64,000 nucleotides of DNA, taken from the NCBI RefSeq assembly GCF_901000735.1, contig NC_081545.1, positions 31,109,968-31,173,967 on the forward strand. Reading direction: 5' to 3'. This stretch comes from Corylus avellana. Lineage: Eukaryota > Streptophyta > Magnoliopsida > Fagales > Betulaceae. The notes below the pieces were generated by a model. That model saw only the letters and a list, made by a program, of their open reading frames with translations. It did not search any database and was not told the DNA's origin. This document shows, piece by piece, positions 25,779 to 36,598 of the stretch (within the stretch, counting starts at the first letter, position 1; each line of letters opens with the position of its first letter). The translations under genes were made by a program, and so were the position numbers.

Positions 25779-25794
25779 AACAAATAAATGTGGC

Positions 25795-26250
25795 AAAACG
25801 GCGACCCGTTTAGCTAACGGGCCGACCCCACCAAACCCAGACACTACAATTTTACGAGTCACCCAACACGACCCGCTTAACCCGTTTAGTTTATAAAGTG
25901 ATTTTTTTTTTTAAAAAAAAATGAAATTGACGAGTTGGGTCATAAATGGGTTAATTGACCCGTTTATGACCCAAACCTGTTAAGGGTAAACCAAAAATAA
26001 AAATAAATGTGTCTAGCGGGTCACACACGGGTGACCCCGTGGGTTGACCCGCCAAGAGCAAAACAATCGGGTCAACCCGTTTATTACCCAAACTCGTTAA
26101 GGGTAAATCCAAATCTGATAATTTCGTATCGTGTTCATATCAGGTTCGTGGATCGTGTCAAAATTGTCGGCCTAACAAACATGAACAAATATGGGAATGG
26201 CCCAAATATGGCCGGACCCAATATCTTATTTGCACCCAAGCTAAGAAAGG
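25795..26250. repeat. Interspersed repeat rich in GACCCG / GTTTA motifs
   Basis: Dense copies of ACCCGTTTA, GACCCG and GGGTCA-type words. A degenerate internal direct repeat pairs GACCCGTTTATGACCCAAAC...TTAAGGGTAAA near 25958 with CAACCCGTTTATTACCCAAA...TTAAGGGTAAA near 26073. The composition differs sharply from the AT-rich flanks, and I recall similar text as a dispersed repeat in many plant genomes. No coding frame and no terminal structure allow a family call. Confidence 0.5.
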
Positions 26251-28555
26251 CGTTGTTGGAACCAATGGTTTTTTAGGCAGTCAATAAGATGGGTAGCCTT
26301 GGAAAGACGCATACAACGGCGACAAGAGAATTTGGAAACCATAATAAGAAAGATAGTACTAAGCACAATTGGATCGAACCCATTAAAATCTAACAATTTT
26401 CATAGACAAAAAGGGCATTGATTATGGAGAAATAGAGGGGGAATGAAGAGGGAGGTAGGTGAGAAATTGTAGTCAGAGACCAAAAGGATAGTGGTACATG
26501 CAGAGAGAATTTGGAGACAATGCAAAGGCGGATGAAGATGGTGGATAGAAATCCTATAAATTGGGTCGTAGAAACTCCTATAATCTAGCCTTTAAAAAAG
26601 TAATATATATCTCTTAGCTGTGTTTCTTGCATACTTTTTTTAATAGCATTAGTAAAAAAGTATTTGCTTTTACATGTTTAGACAATACATGTCACTTTTT
26701 AAAGGCTGAGTGGTAAAAATCCTAAGATCCAATTTATAGAAAGTTTCTGTCCGAAGACGGTGGAGTGGTGTGTGGGCAAGAGTGAATGGAGAATGGCAGC
26801 AAATTTGGCTTTCAAAACACAAACTCAAAAAAGAGCAACAAGGGAAAAAAAACAAGAGAAAGAGATTGCAGTTTCACATGCGGGTAAATTGCTCTGTTCT
26901 AATTTAATCCCAGGTGCCTTTTTCATGGTCTCTGCCTCATTGTCTGGAAAATTCTGATGCATCATGCATGCAGTTATCTCTACCGAGGAGATAACATAAC
27001 ATCATGCTTTTCAGAAACGACATTCAATGTGATATTGTCACCTCAACCCCATGAATGAGTCAAATTCCTGGATTGCTGTAGAAAGGTTCCCATTCTATCC
27101 TTATTAATTCTTTCTGTGGTCGGCATACCTGCCATTCATAATTGAGCATAGCGATAAGTGGGACACTAGACACTAGGCCTTGTATTCTAATTCTAATAGG
27201 CACTTGAGTAGAGCTTTATGGATTTGGACCATTTGGTCCTTGCACAAACCAAAAGAGGATAAAAAAAAAAGAAAAAGAAAAAGAGAATCAGACAAGTGAG
27301 TGGGAATCCGTCAAACACCCACTCCATGTTTAATTATTCGAGGACAAAGACAAAATGGATCGAGCTCCACTGCTCCGATGCAACCTGTTATCTTATATAT
27401 ATATACATATATTCTTGGGGTAAATTACATTTTACCTTTCAAACTTATAACTCATTTGTATTTACACCAATAAACTATGACTCAATGTAATTCATTCCCC
27501 TAAATTATCATTTTGTTATGAATAACACGTTGGATTAGATTTGGCTGTCTGTTGGGACGGAAACCATCACATGTGAGTTGTACGTGAAGCCGGCAGCATT
27601 TTTCATTCACATTTAACAGCCAAATAGCTAAATCTGACTCAAGACAGCTGCTCAGAACAAAGTGATAATTTGAAGAAACGAGTTGTAGTGAATTATAATC
27701 TATAGATATGTTGGATTTAAGGAAAAAATATAAGTATCTCAAGCTATACTATGTAATTATCTGTTATCTGGGTGTGACCATAGTAGCACTTACCTGTTGG
27801 GAGTCACACAATAAGGGTTTAAACAGTAAAAACTGCAGGCGCTTTTTCAAGTTCGACGAAATTATAGTCTAACCTAGCTCCACCATAGCATCAATGAAAA
27901 TGCAAGACGACTAATACTAATTAGACATATGTAAAAATTATTCATTACAAAAATTCAAATTCAGGCTCTAATATATGTCTAAACTACTTAAAAATTTTGT
28001 TGTACCATTAAATACTAAAGTTCGGTGCCAATCTTAATCAAGTAAAAAGTAACCACCCAATGGCTGCATTATGACAAATTAGAAGTCATTTCAGCCAAAT
28101 GGGAATCTATCATATCTACACCAGTGACAGCTGAGGCCTCCAGCTACTTCTTAATCAAAACTCCCTAGTTTAGATTTGCTTGATTTTGTGGTCTATGCTC
28201 TTAAAGGACTACCAACCAAATTTTCTTTTTCTTTATTCTTATTACGGGCTTCTGGCTTTTTTCTCGTCTTAGAACTTGTAAGGGGCTCTTAGCCTCTTAG
28301 TATCATCATTCTTCTGTTCTGAACTTCGACGCACCTAAATTCTTTACCAAGATTCAAGCCCTTTGTTTTTTGTATTTGCGTGTTTTCATTTAAAGCACCA
28401 ATTTTGCTTAACTCCAAGGTGCTCACTTTGAACTTATTTTTCCAGAATTATTTTTTGTATAAATTAGCTGATATAGAAAGGTTCTCTGGATTCTAATCTT
28501 TTTTCGAAGTTTTAAATTAATTTAACTATAACTCTTTGTGAAATACTAGGTGAAA
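26251..28555. other. Intergenic region and promoter of the intact AVT6 gene
   Basis: No gene is recognised. A small inverted pair (GGGGTAAATTACATTTTACC near 27417 and TGTAATTCATTCCCC near 27487) may be a tiny MITE. A TATA-like GTATAAAT lies at about 28457-28464, roughly 95 bp upstream of the AVT6 ATG at 28556, at a plausible distance for a core promoter with a short leader. Confidence 0.35.
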
Positions 28556-30886
28556 ATGTCAGAGAGGAACAAACAGTTTGTTGCCCCTTTACTGCCAAGA
28601 AATCAAGATGAGGCCGAGTTAGATAAGTATGATGGAGCTTCCTTTCATGCGTCCGTGTTCAACTTGTCATGCACCATTGCTGGTGCTGGAATTATGAGCC
28701 TGCCGGCGACCTTGAAACTTCTGGGGCTTGTTCCTGGGGTCGCTTTGATCCTATGTGCAGCGTTCTTGACTGAGGCGTCTATAGAAATGTTGTTGAGGTT
28801 CAGCAAGCCAGGGTCTGCATTTTCATATGGAGATGTGATGGGGGATGCCTTTGGGGTGATGGGGAAAATGCTGCTTCAGACCACTATAGTCATCAACAAC
28901 ATTGGTGGTGTCATCTTGTACTTGATTATAATCGGTGTAACTTCAGCTTACCCAACTCCCATTTATTTATATTTATTTTTTATAATTGGGCCCGACTAGA
29001 TTTTCGGGGCACCATGCAAAGCGCCCCCTTCCCACGGGTTATGTAAAGTGCTTGCGTAGTCTCAAAAAATTGTTTGTACTCAAGAGGGGTCATGAGGCAC
29101 CGAGGCCAAGTGATTTACCACTCGAGCCAACCCTTTGGGTGTTTTTGTTGTTGTTGTTTTGTTTATCCTCAACCATTGTTAGATTAGGCTTACTTTTGAT
29201 CAAAACTGTCGATAATAGTGTAACATCTGGAGTTGTTTTTATCATGTGTCAATCAGAGGATCTGCTTTCTGGAGCGACCTCAAGTGGGGTTCACCATGAA
29301 GGTGTTTTGGAAGAGTGGTTTGGAGAGCATTGGTGGACAGGGCGTGCATTTGTTCTCATAGTACTAACTGTAACTGTTTTTATCCCATTGATGTGCTTAA
29401 AGCGCATCGGTAAGCACTCTTTTCCCTGCTGCTTGTTTTGCTTAATACGAAATTGTGCTTTATGCATTTTTCTGATATCTGCCCTGGTTTTGACTTCATG
29501 CATCTTAATGAATTGAACAATATGGAAATGATATCTTTCTTTTTTTGGTTTTTATGATATTTTGGGATGCTGCAGAATCATTGAGACATACCTCTGCTAT
29601 ATCAATTGCACTGGCTGTTGTGTTTCTTCTTGTTGTCATTGGGATCACGGCTTACAAATTAGCCAAAGGAAGCATAGAGACACCCAGATGGTTTCCTATC
29701 GTCACTGATTTGACAGCCTTTTGCAATCTGTTTACTGCTGTCCCTCCCGTTGTTTGCGCATATGTCTGCCACTTCAATGGTATGAAAGGCTTGAAAGCTT
29801 ATAATCTCCTCTCTCACAAGTCCTCTTGCATGCACAGCATTCTTGTCCAAGCATGATGTTCAAAACAGAACAACACTGTCCTTGTCCAACCATTAAAACC
29901 TCATCATGTACCTTTAATAAGTGAAATAATGTGAATCGACAGAAACGATGTTCAAATTCAAGACCTTTGCTTTAATATCAAGTTAAATCACCACATATCC
30001 CAACTCGAAGCACTGATAGATCGAAAGCATCCCATGTCTAAATTATTACCTGCATATGAAGCACTACTTTAAACTTTTGCAGTTTCTCTTTCTGACAAGT
30101 ACAACACTTGCAGTTCACACCATAGAAAACGAGCTTGAAAAGCCTTCGAGGATGCAAGTAGTAGTCCGAACTTCACTTGCTCTTTGCGCAGTAGTGTACC
30201 TAATGACAGGCTCCTTTGGCTTCCTCTTGTTTGGAGACTCAACTCTTCCTGACGTACTCTCCAACTTTGACTCCAATCTTGGCATCCCATTTGGCACTCT
30301 GATCAATGATATTGTTCGTGTTAGCTATGCCTGCCACATTGTACTTATCTTCCCAATCATCTTCTATCCACTGCGTCTAAACTTGGATGGCCTCCTTTTT
30401 CCTTCAGCAAGGCCTTTGGCTTCAGACAACTTAAGATTTGCATTGATCAGCGCGGGGCTCACTGTCATTGTCCTCTTGGGTGCAATCTTCATTCCCAACA
30501 TATGGGTGGCTTTCCAATTCAGTGGAGCAACTGTTGGAGTTCTTCTTGGATTCATCTTTCCTGCTTCTATTACTCTCAAGTGAGTACATTTTTTTCCCCT
30601 CTTTTCTTGCCAGAGCTGTGAAAATCCCATTTATTGTTTTCCCTTTTACGAACTTTTTTTTGGGTTTTTTTTTTCATTGAAGAGTATATATATAAATGCA
30701 AATCACAAAGCCTTTGTCTGCTGAGTCAAAATCTGTCAACTTTGTTAACTAGATCTCTTTATTTGATGCCTCAGGGACTCTCATGGCATTGCAACAAAGA
30801 CAGACAAAAGTTTATCTATTTTCATGATCATTCTTGCGGTGTTCACTAATGTGGTGGCGATATACAGCAATGCAAATTCTTTGTGA
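28556..30886 (+). CDS. AVT6: AVT6-type amino acid transporter, complete (437 aa)
   Basis: Amino acid/auxin permease family member, AVT6 subgroup; the length suits the AVT6C/AVT6D branch. Family knowledge: these carriers act on vacuolar or other endomembranes. Exons: 28556-28934, 29257-29409, 29576-29779, 30114-30579 and 30775-30886, totalling 1314 nt with every phase closing. The ATG in GTGAAAATGTCAGAG begins MSERNKQFVAPLLPRNQD, a soluble N-terminus. The first membrane segment carries the typical GAGIMSLPATLKLLG, and about eleven membrane helices follow, ending at FMIILAVFTNVVAIYSNANS. GEHWWTGRAF and FGFLLFGDSTL are family-typical. A 3'-truncated or internally deleted SINE sits antisense in intron 1. 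An apparent 176-aa frame at 28986-29516 is intron plus exon 2 read through and is not a separate gene. Confidence 0.94.
28985..29140 (-). mobile_element. tRNA-derived SINE remnant (minus strand) in AVT6 intron 1
   Basis: Read on the minus strand, TTGGCTCGAGTGGTAAATCA is a good RNA polymerase III A box (TGGCTCGAGTGG). It is followed by ACTTGGCCTCGGTGCCTCAT, and the body ends in GGGGCGCTTTGCATGGTGCC. The same ordered blocks occur at 48770-48945. The B-box region is deleted or degraded here. Confidence 0.72.
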
Positions 30887-31817
30887 TTTTTCTGCTTGCA
30901 CTAAATAACGAAGCTCGACAAAAGACTGGCTTGGTTGATTGTGCTAAAGCAATAGATAAAGCTGGCAACTATACCTTTGATGTTCTGGGGATTCACATGA
31001 GGACTACCCTACAATACATAAACCATTATTTTAGCTTGTATTGATTATTGCAAATTGTATCTAAAAGATATGTTCATTATTTATTTTATCTTTAGAATAT
31101 TAATTAAATTTATCATTTTCTATTAGTCTAAATTTTTAGGATAAATAAAAATTTAGAGCATGTTTGGAAATTATGTTGAGAAATAATGCTTTTAAAGTAA
31201 AAAATAAAAAAACATTTTAGAAAAAAGCTTCATTTTTTATCTGGCTCTTAAATTTTGTTTTCAATTAAATATTTCACATGTCAAATCTCACTTATTTTGA
31301 AGGCCCAAATTCCGTCTCAAAAGTTGGTCTTGTTTGGTGTTTGCAGCCAACAAGCATTGCACAAAATTATGGGTTGAATATCGGCCTCTATTTCATTGCC
31401 CAAAAAAATGACTTATTCTGAGTTTCCAGTACTTCCTACTTATGTTACTGCCTAAAATGATTGGATGCATCGTTCAATTTACTTTTGGAAGTAACAAATC
31501 TCCTTCCCTTCCCTGCATAAGAGAGATAAAAAAACGATTGGAATACATGATCATTGTTAATGTAATAATTTATTTTCAGATACACTAAAATAGTTTATCT
31601 TGTACAATAAACTAAATATTTAACATATTGGACAAACCAAATTGCAGACAGTAAACACGATGGCCTCGTTTGCCAATAGCCGGGGCCGGCACTGTAGCTA
31701 GAACGTCACTATTCAAGCTACAGTGCCAGCAGCAAAAATTGACTTTTTACTTAATTTTTTTTTTAAAGCAAAATATTAAAAAAAAAAAGAAAAAAGAAAA
31801 AAGGAGGAGAAAGATGG

Positions 31818-31910
31818 NNNNNNNNNNNNNNNNNNNNNNNNNNNNNNNNNNNNNNNNNNNNNNNNNNNNNNNNNNNNNNNNNNNNNNNNNNNNNNNNNNN
31901 NNNNNNNNNN
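31818..31910. other. Assembly gap (93 N)
   Basis: Run of N inside the palindromic element. Translated frames crossing it are artefacts. Confidence 0.99.
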
Positions 31911-32074
31911 GGGGGTGGTTTTGGCCTTGGGGGTGGTTTCGGCCACCCCATACTGGCCCCCCATCTTTCTCTTCCTTTTTTCTTTTTTTTTAATATTTTG
32001 TTTTTTTTTTAAAAAAAAAAAAAAAATTAAGTAAAAAGTCAATTTTTGCTGTTGGCACTGTAGCTGGAACAGTG

Positions 32075-32121
32075 NNNNNNNNNNNNNNNNNNNNNNNNNN
32101 NNNNNNNNNNNNNNNNNNNNN
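32075..32121. other. Assembly gap (47 N)
   Basis: Run of N beginning directly after the right arm of the palindromic element. Confidence 0.99.
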
Positions 32122-32364
32122 TAACAATGGCAACAAGGGAGAAACCACTCAAATGGGCATCCTCGAATGTTGTTTTATTAGGAGTTTATCAAGGAAGAGA
32201 GTCTAAAGGAAACTATGAATTAGAGAGAAATTAACTAAGATGGAATAATTTGATTATTTTCCTTTCTTTTTTGTTGTTGGTATATTTAAGATAGAGAAAA
32301 TAATGAAAAGAAAAAACATATAATTTGACTATAATATCCCTTTTTTTTTTTTTGATTGAAAGAA

Positions 32365-32391
32365 ATATATATATATATATATATATATATA
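32365..32391. repeat. (AT)n microsatellite
   Basis: About 13 uninterrupted AT units upstream of BLOS2. Confidence 0.95.
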
Positions 32392-32522
32392 ATAAAATAA
32401 ATACTCTGTTTTCCTAAAAACCCAGAACCATAGCAGAGAGTAAAAACGCCACTGAAACTTCCAGAGTCCAGGGAAAGGAAATTCCACGACGTCAGGTATT
32501 CCTCTCCTCTTCCCTCTTCTAC

Positions 32523-32542
32523 TCTCTCTCTCTCTCTCTCTC
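32523..32542. repeat. (TC)n pyrimidine tract upstream of BLOS2
   Basis: Ten TC units inside a longer pyrimidine-rich stretch (about 32500-32545). Such tracts are common around plant core promoters and 5' leaders; a regulatory role here is inference. Confidence 0.85.
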
Positions 32543-33145
32543 AAATTTCTTCCTCTTGTCATGCTTCAAGAACCGAGCACTGCTGCTGTGGGTGCCGGAT
32601 TTTGGATGATAATCAAGAAGTTTGTAGTTAATTGATATAACTATAGGATAATTTTGTAGATTTCCTGTTGATGTTGGAAATTTGGGGTGACAACCGAAAA
32701 CCCTCCTGAGCATTCAAGAAATCGGTTGTTGATACTGGTTTTGGATTAATCTAAGAATGTGTGTCAGTGTCTTGATAAAATTGACATATTTCGATGTACC
32801 CGTTAGATGATTTTGCTCATTTCGGTTGAATTTAGGATTGTCAGTGAGTTTCTCTAATTTATACCTTGGTAATTAAGACAGTCAATGACCAATCTGGGGC
32901 TTTTTTATAGGTTCTAGTATTGAATGTGAAAATTATTGATTGTAAGCAGTATGCCGGGATTGATTGATAGCGGTATACCGGAATTGTTAGCCGGAAAAAG
33001 TTTGAAAATTTTCTGTTGCTCTAGCTTTGTCAAATGTGTATTTTACTCTTTTACACCTTAAGGTTTTGCCCTTTGTCATGGATTAGAAGTCAGGGCGTGG
33101 CAACCAGGTACTTGTGCTTTTGGCCCAACGGTTTGGACCGTAGCC

Positions 33146-33607
33146 ATGGCCGAGAAGGACGAGCTCACCGAGTCGCTCAATGACCTCTTCACCAGCGTCT
33201 CCACCATGGTCAAATCCGAGCTCCAAGTACTCTCTCTTTCTCTCTATCTATCTAAACCCTAATATTCACCGTTCCTTTATACTCCTTTCTTGATCTTATG
33301 AAACAAATTTGTTGTTTGGGTTTCTCAGGGGACGAACAATCACCTGGAGCTGTTGGAGAAGATGAATCTGAGAGTGGCCGAAGAGTACAAAGGCTTCGGT
33401 GACGTGGCCTCCGGGCTGAGAGTGTTCGTGGAGCAGTTGAAGTCCAAGAGTGGCAGCTTCGACCAGTACGTCCAGCAGATCGATGCCATAGAGCAGCAAG
33501 TCACCGACTTTGAAGCTGTCATCTCAGTGCTTGATAACCATGTGTCTTTGTTGGAATCCAAAGTGCAATCTCTGTACCAACAGCCTCCCACTTCGTCAAA
33601 TAATTAA
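33146..33607 (+). CDS. BLOS2: BLOC-1 subunit 2 homologue (BLOS2), 119 aa
   Basis: Small coiled-coil subunit of the BLOC-1 complex. Family knowledge: BLOC-1 acts in endosome-to-vacuole/lysosome traffic, and Arabidopsis has BLOS1 and BLOS2. Two exons, 33146-33226 and 33329-33607, join in phase 0 across a 102-nt GT-AG intron. The start MAEKDELTESLNDLFTSVS is followed by MVKSELQ, then after splicing GTNNHLELLEKMNLRVAEEY, a heptad-like helical region (FVEQLKSKSGSFDQYVQQID) and QVTDFEAVISVLDNHVSLLE near the C-terminus. The length fits plant BLOS2. The preferred ATG lies in GTAGCCATGGCC, a good plant initiation context. The gene is tail-to-tail with the PPR gene; only 241 bp separate the stop codons. 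Confidence 0.9.
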
Positions 33608-33848
33608 CTATTTGCTCATTGAGATTGTTTGTTTGCTTTTCCTTTGTTGTTTAGTAGATTAATTAATCTGATTTGCTTCGTTTACATAACCCACCAGTTC
33701 TCATATATTTGTATTACACCAAATATGAAATAATTACAACATTTTTGTTCTATACATGATACACTGAAAATCCAAAAGAGAAAAAAACAGAGGCAAAACT
33801 TAGCCTGTCAATTTGACCAACATACATAGATTCAACTCTTTCCTTTTC

Positions 33849-36006
33849 TCATTTTATTGTCCGCCGATGTTCTCTGTAACGAGAAGACCACCTGTTTCTT
33901 TGTCTAGCTAAATCTTTTGGTAAGTTTTGAAGCATCAAAGCACGTGTTTTACCATCAGGTTGAAGACCACACTCGCGCATTTTTGCATATAGCTTCTTTG
34001 CATAATCAATATTGCCTCTCAAGCACATGCCCTGAATGACGGCATTGTAAAGAGAAATACTTGGTGCAGTCCGCTGCAAAGGAAACACGCATAATCAAGT
34101 AAACGAGCATATTCGGTTTCTAGGGTCAGAATACAGTAAAAATGCAGTAGCAATTAAGAAAATTTATAGGGGTTACAATCAAAAGAATGGTTGCTCATCA
34201 ATCAAAAAAATCATTGATATTAAGCTCTCTACAGATGGAAATAGATGAGCGGCCATATTTCACCCCATTTTCAGAAGAAATGCACTTATACAAATAAGCA
34301 GTATGGAATTGATACTTGAGACTCAAACAAATCAAGGTTATGGACAATTCCAAAACACTTACATTTAAGATTTCCTCCACTTCATCCCATAAAGATCCCC
34401 AAATACAACCTCTTAATAGTGATAAATGAGTGAGTGTGTCTGGATTGCACTTTTGGTGGACCATGTGCTCATACACTTGCAATGCAACTTCTGGCTTCCT
34501 GGCAATCTCACAAGCACTGATGACAAGATTATATGATGCACTTGGAATTGAGAGTCCAGAAGCTTCCATTTGCCACAAAAGCTGCAGAGCTCTATCCCAT
34601 GACCCAAGCTTCGAGCAAGACATTAATGCAGTGTTGTACAAATGTAAATTCAATAGAGGGCCCTCACCTCTCTTAATGCTCTCAAAGAGATGAAGAGCAT
34701 CATCATGTCGATCTGCCTTATACAAAGCACCCAGTAGAGCATTCCATGTGTACGAATCTGGTGAATGACCCAAAGACCTTGTTATATCATAAATCACAAA
34801 TGCTAATTTGACCTCCCTGGCTTTTCCAAGAGAGTTGATCAATGCATTGCATGCTATTAGGTTTGGCTTAAGCCCACCCTTCAACATGTCTTGAAAGACA
34901 CTTAGCGCCAAACTCCAGTTTCCCTCCTTCATGCACGCACTGATTATAGCCTGCATTGTATCATTCCCTGGTTCAAATCCATTTCGAACCATCTCACTGT
35001 AAGCATCAAGAGCCAGCTCATTTTGACTGCTATGAATAAAATTGCTAACTAAGAGGCAATAAGTAACTCGTGTTGCACAGCAGCCATTTGCCTTCATACT
35101 TTTCCATATCCTCTCTGTTTCAACCCAATTGTTAACTTTACCACAAACTGTAATCATTGTGTTATAGACGATTGCGTCAAAATCCTTCTTCACCTCACAT
35201 TCCCCTAGCAATTCCATAAACATTTCGAGGGCAGTATTGCAACCCTGAGAATTTGCAACTTCTTTAAGTACTAAACTATAAGTGTGAGATGTTGTTATCT
35301 TCTTTGTTTTCATAAATTCAAAGACTCTCAACCCATCATCAAGCAGCCCATTCCTTAGAAGGCAAGATAAAAGAGAATTACATGCATGTAAATTAGGAGA
35401 AAGACCCGACAATTCCATGGACCTAAACAGTTCCAACGAACTCCTGATCTTATTGGTTTTGCTAAGCACCAAAATCCGCTTTGATAACAAATCTTCATCT
35501 GTTTCCTCAAGTAAATGTACCCTAGTTTCATCCATAGTCTTCATTGCATTTGGATTTGACTCAGGCTGACTAACACATCTAGGTTCAATACCCGGATCCT
35601 CATGAATCGTTATATCTCCCCAAGGAGCCAGAGTCTGCCCCATAAAAGATTCTTCAAATCCTTCATCTCCTCTTTCAATCAATTTGTTTTCTTCCTGTTC
35701 TTCACAAACCAAACCAGTATCAGCACTAGCAACCATGTTCACAACAATGCGCAAGCTGCGCATCCTCATGGAACTTGGCAAACTCATTTGTGGCGCCCTT
35801 GGTTGCCACGTGGAAATTATGCCAGAGTCAGGCATTATTGCACACCAGCTATTCGACATTATAGCTGAATTAACGTATGCGCGAAAACCAATATGCCGAG
35901 AGCTGAATCTATATAAGTAGTTGGATGGGTTACACGGGTAATCTTGGCAAGAAAACCCATTTGACAAAATCATAACAGAAACCGAATCCCTCAATATTTC
36001 AAGCAT
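33849..36006 (-). CDS. Pentatricopeptide repeat protein (At3g29290-like), 622 aa
   Basis: Organellar-type PPR protein; family knowledge: such proteins bind organelle RNA. Two exons, 36006-34363 and 34073-33849 (minus), join in phase 0; the donor GTAAGT follows GAAATCTTAAAT. The N-terminus is Arg/Ser-rich and carries GFRAYVNSAIM, compatible with a transit peptide. PPR units run from about residue 180 to the end, e.g. PNLHACNSLLSCLLRNGLLD, DFDAIVYNTMITVCGKVNNW, PNLIACNALINSLGKAREVK, PDSYTWNALLGALYKADRHD and SISLYNAVIQGMCLRGNIDY in the second exon. The basic tail ends RSSRYREHRRTIK-like. No E, DYW or SMR domain is seen. A CAG acceptor just above the ATG (about 36016) suggests a 5'-leader intron. 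Naming after At3g29290/EMB2076 is from memory and tentative. Head-to-head with kanadaptin. Confidence 0.88.
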
Positions 36007-36598
36007 AACTGGACCTGAAAAAAATTCCCAAACTAAAAAAAGAAAAAAGAAAACTATGGATATAAAATGGAGACTCTTTAATCAAGTGAAGCTGTTTTAG
36101 ATTATTACCGACATTTTAAAGCATGACCCAGTTGGAGGATATAGTTCAATGCCTCAGAAAACAAACCTGTAGACCTGTTCCAATAAAAACAAACACAACA
36201 CTTGTTAAACACCATGAGAAAGCTACAAGATTGTAAAGATAGCTCACAATCCTCACCATGACGTTCATGTTCTTCACCTCTCGAATCCACGGAACACAGA
36301 GAGATTTTTAGGCTATAGTGATTTCTTTTTGGCGGGTTCCGTCAGGACTCGAGAGGGAAAAGATAGAGGTTTTTGGCTACTGTCTATCTGTGACTAGACT
36401 AGTTACTTACTTTTTACAGAGTTCACAAGTTTACCGTCGTTTTTCATTTTTTTCCCTAGAACGACTTGTCGTTCCTCGTCTTTTTTACATTGAAGTCGGT
36501 TCTCATAGTTCGCCGTTATTCGATCCCCATTAGCAGTTGTGTAACTCCTAAAAGACGTCGTCGTTCTCCCCCCCCTCTCTCTCACTCACTGTGCTACA
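36007..36598. promoter_or_regulatory. Shared head-to-head promoter region, PPR gene and kanadaptin
   Basis: Only 592 bp separate the two divergent start codons, and this must hold both promoters and both 5' leaders. A pyrimidine patch (CCCCCCCTCTCTCTCACTCA, about 36569-36590) lies just upstream of the kanadaptin ATG. No clear TATA box is seen on either side. The arrangement is seen directly; bidirectional regulation is inference. Confidence 0.55.

Larger units (their letters stand above)
31665..32121. mobile_element. Palindromic TIR element interrupted by two N gaps
   Basis: The left arm (31706-31752, AAGCTACAGTGCCAGCAGCA and AAAATTGACTTTTTACTTAA) is mirrored by the right arm (32030-32074, TTAAGTAAAAAGTCAATTTT and GCTGTTGGCACTGTAGCTGG). 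The centre has GGGGGTGGTTTTGGCC and GGTGGTTTCGGCCACCCC. Gaps of 93 N (31818-31910) and 47 N (32075-32121) fall in the loop side and at the right terminus, as expected when an assembler fails on a hairpin. Left end is approximate, right end unknown. Confidence 0.7.
30887..33145. other. Intergenic region with assembly gaps and BLOS2 upstream DNA
   Basis: AT-rich spacer, then a palindromic element with two N gaps (listed separately). BLOS2 upstream DNA follows: a poly-T tract, an (AT)n run at 32365-32391 and a (TC)n run at 32523-32542. The region 32480-33145 probably holds the BLOS2 5' leader, perhaps with a leader intron, but no transcript boundary can be placed. No other gene is seen. Confidence 0.45.

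Noticed and set aside
27417..27503. Possible 90-bp MITE (GGGGTAAATTACATTTTACC and its partial mirror)
   Set aside because: The arms match over only about 15 bp with mismatches and no target duplication, so it is too weak to call.
28986..29516. 176-aa open frame
   Set aside because: It joins AVT6 intron 1, exon 2 and part of intron 2 in one frame. Only 29257-29409 is coding.
31670..32042. Open frames across the N gap on both strands
   Set aside because: They depend on N runs and poly-A/T sequence inside a palindromic element.
36105..36290. Minus-strand 61-aa frame upstream of the PPR ATG
   Set aside because: Probably 5' leader or leader intron. It has no PPR or transit-peptide similarity and does not join in frame.
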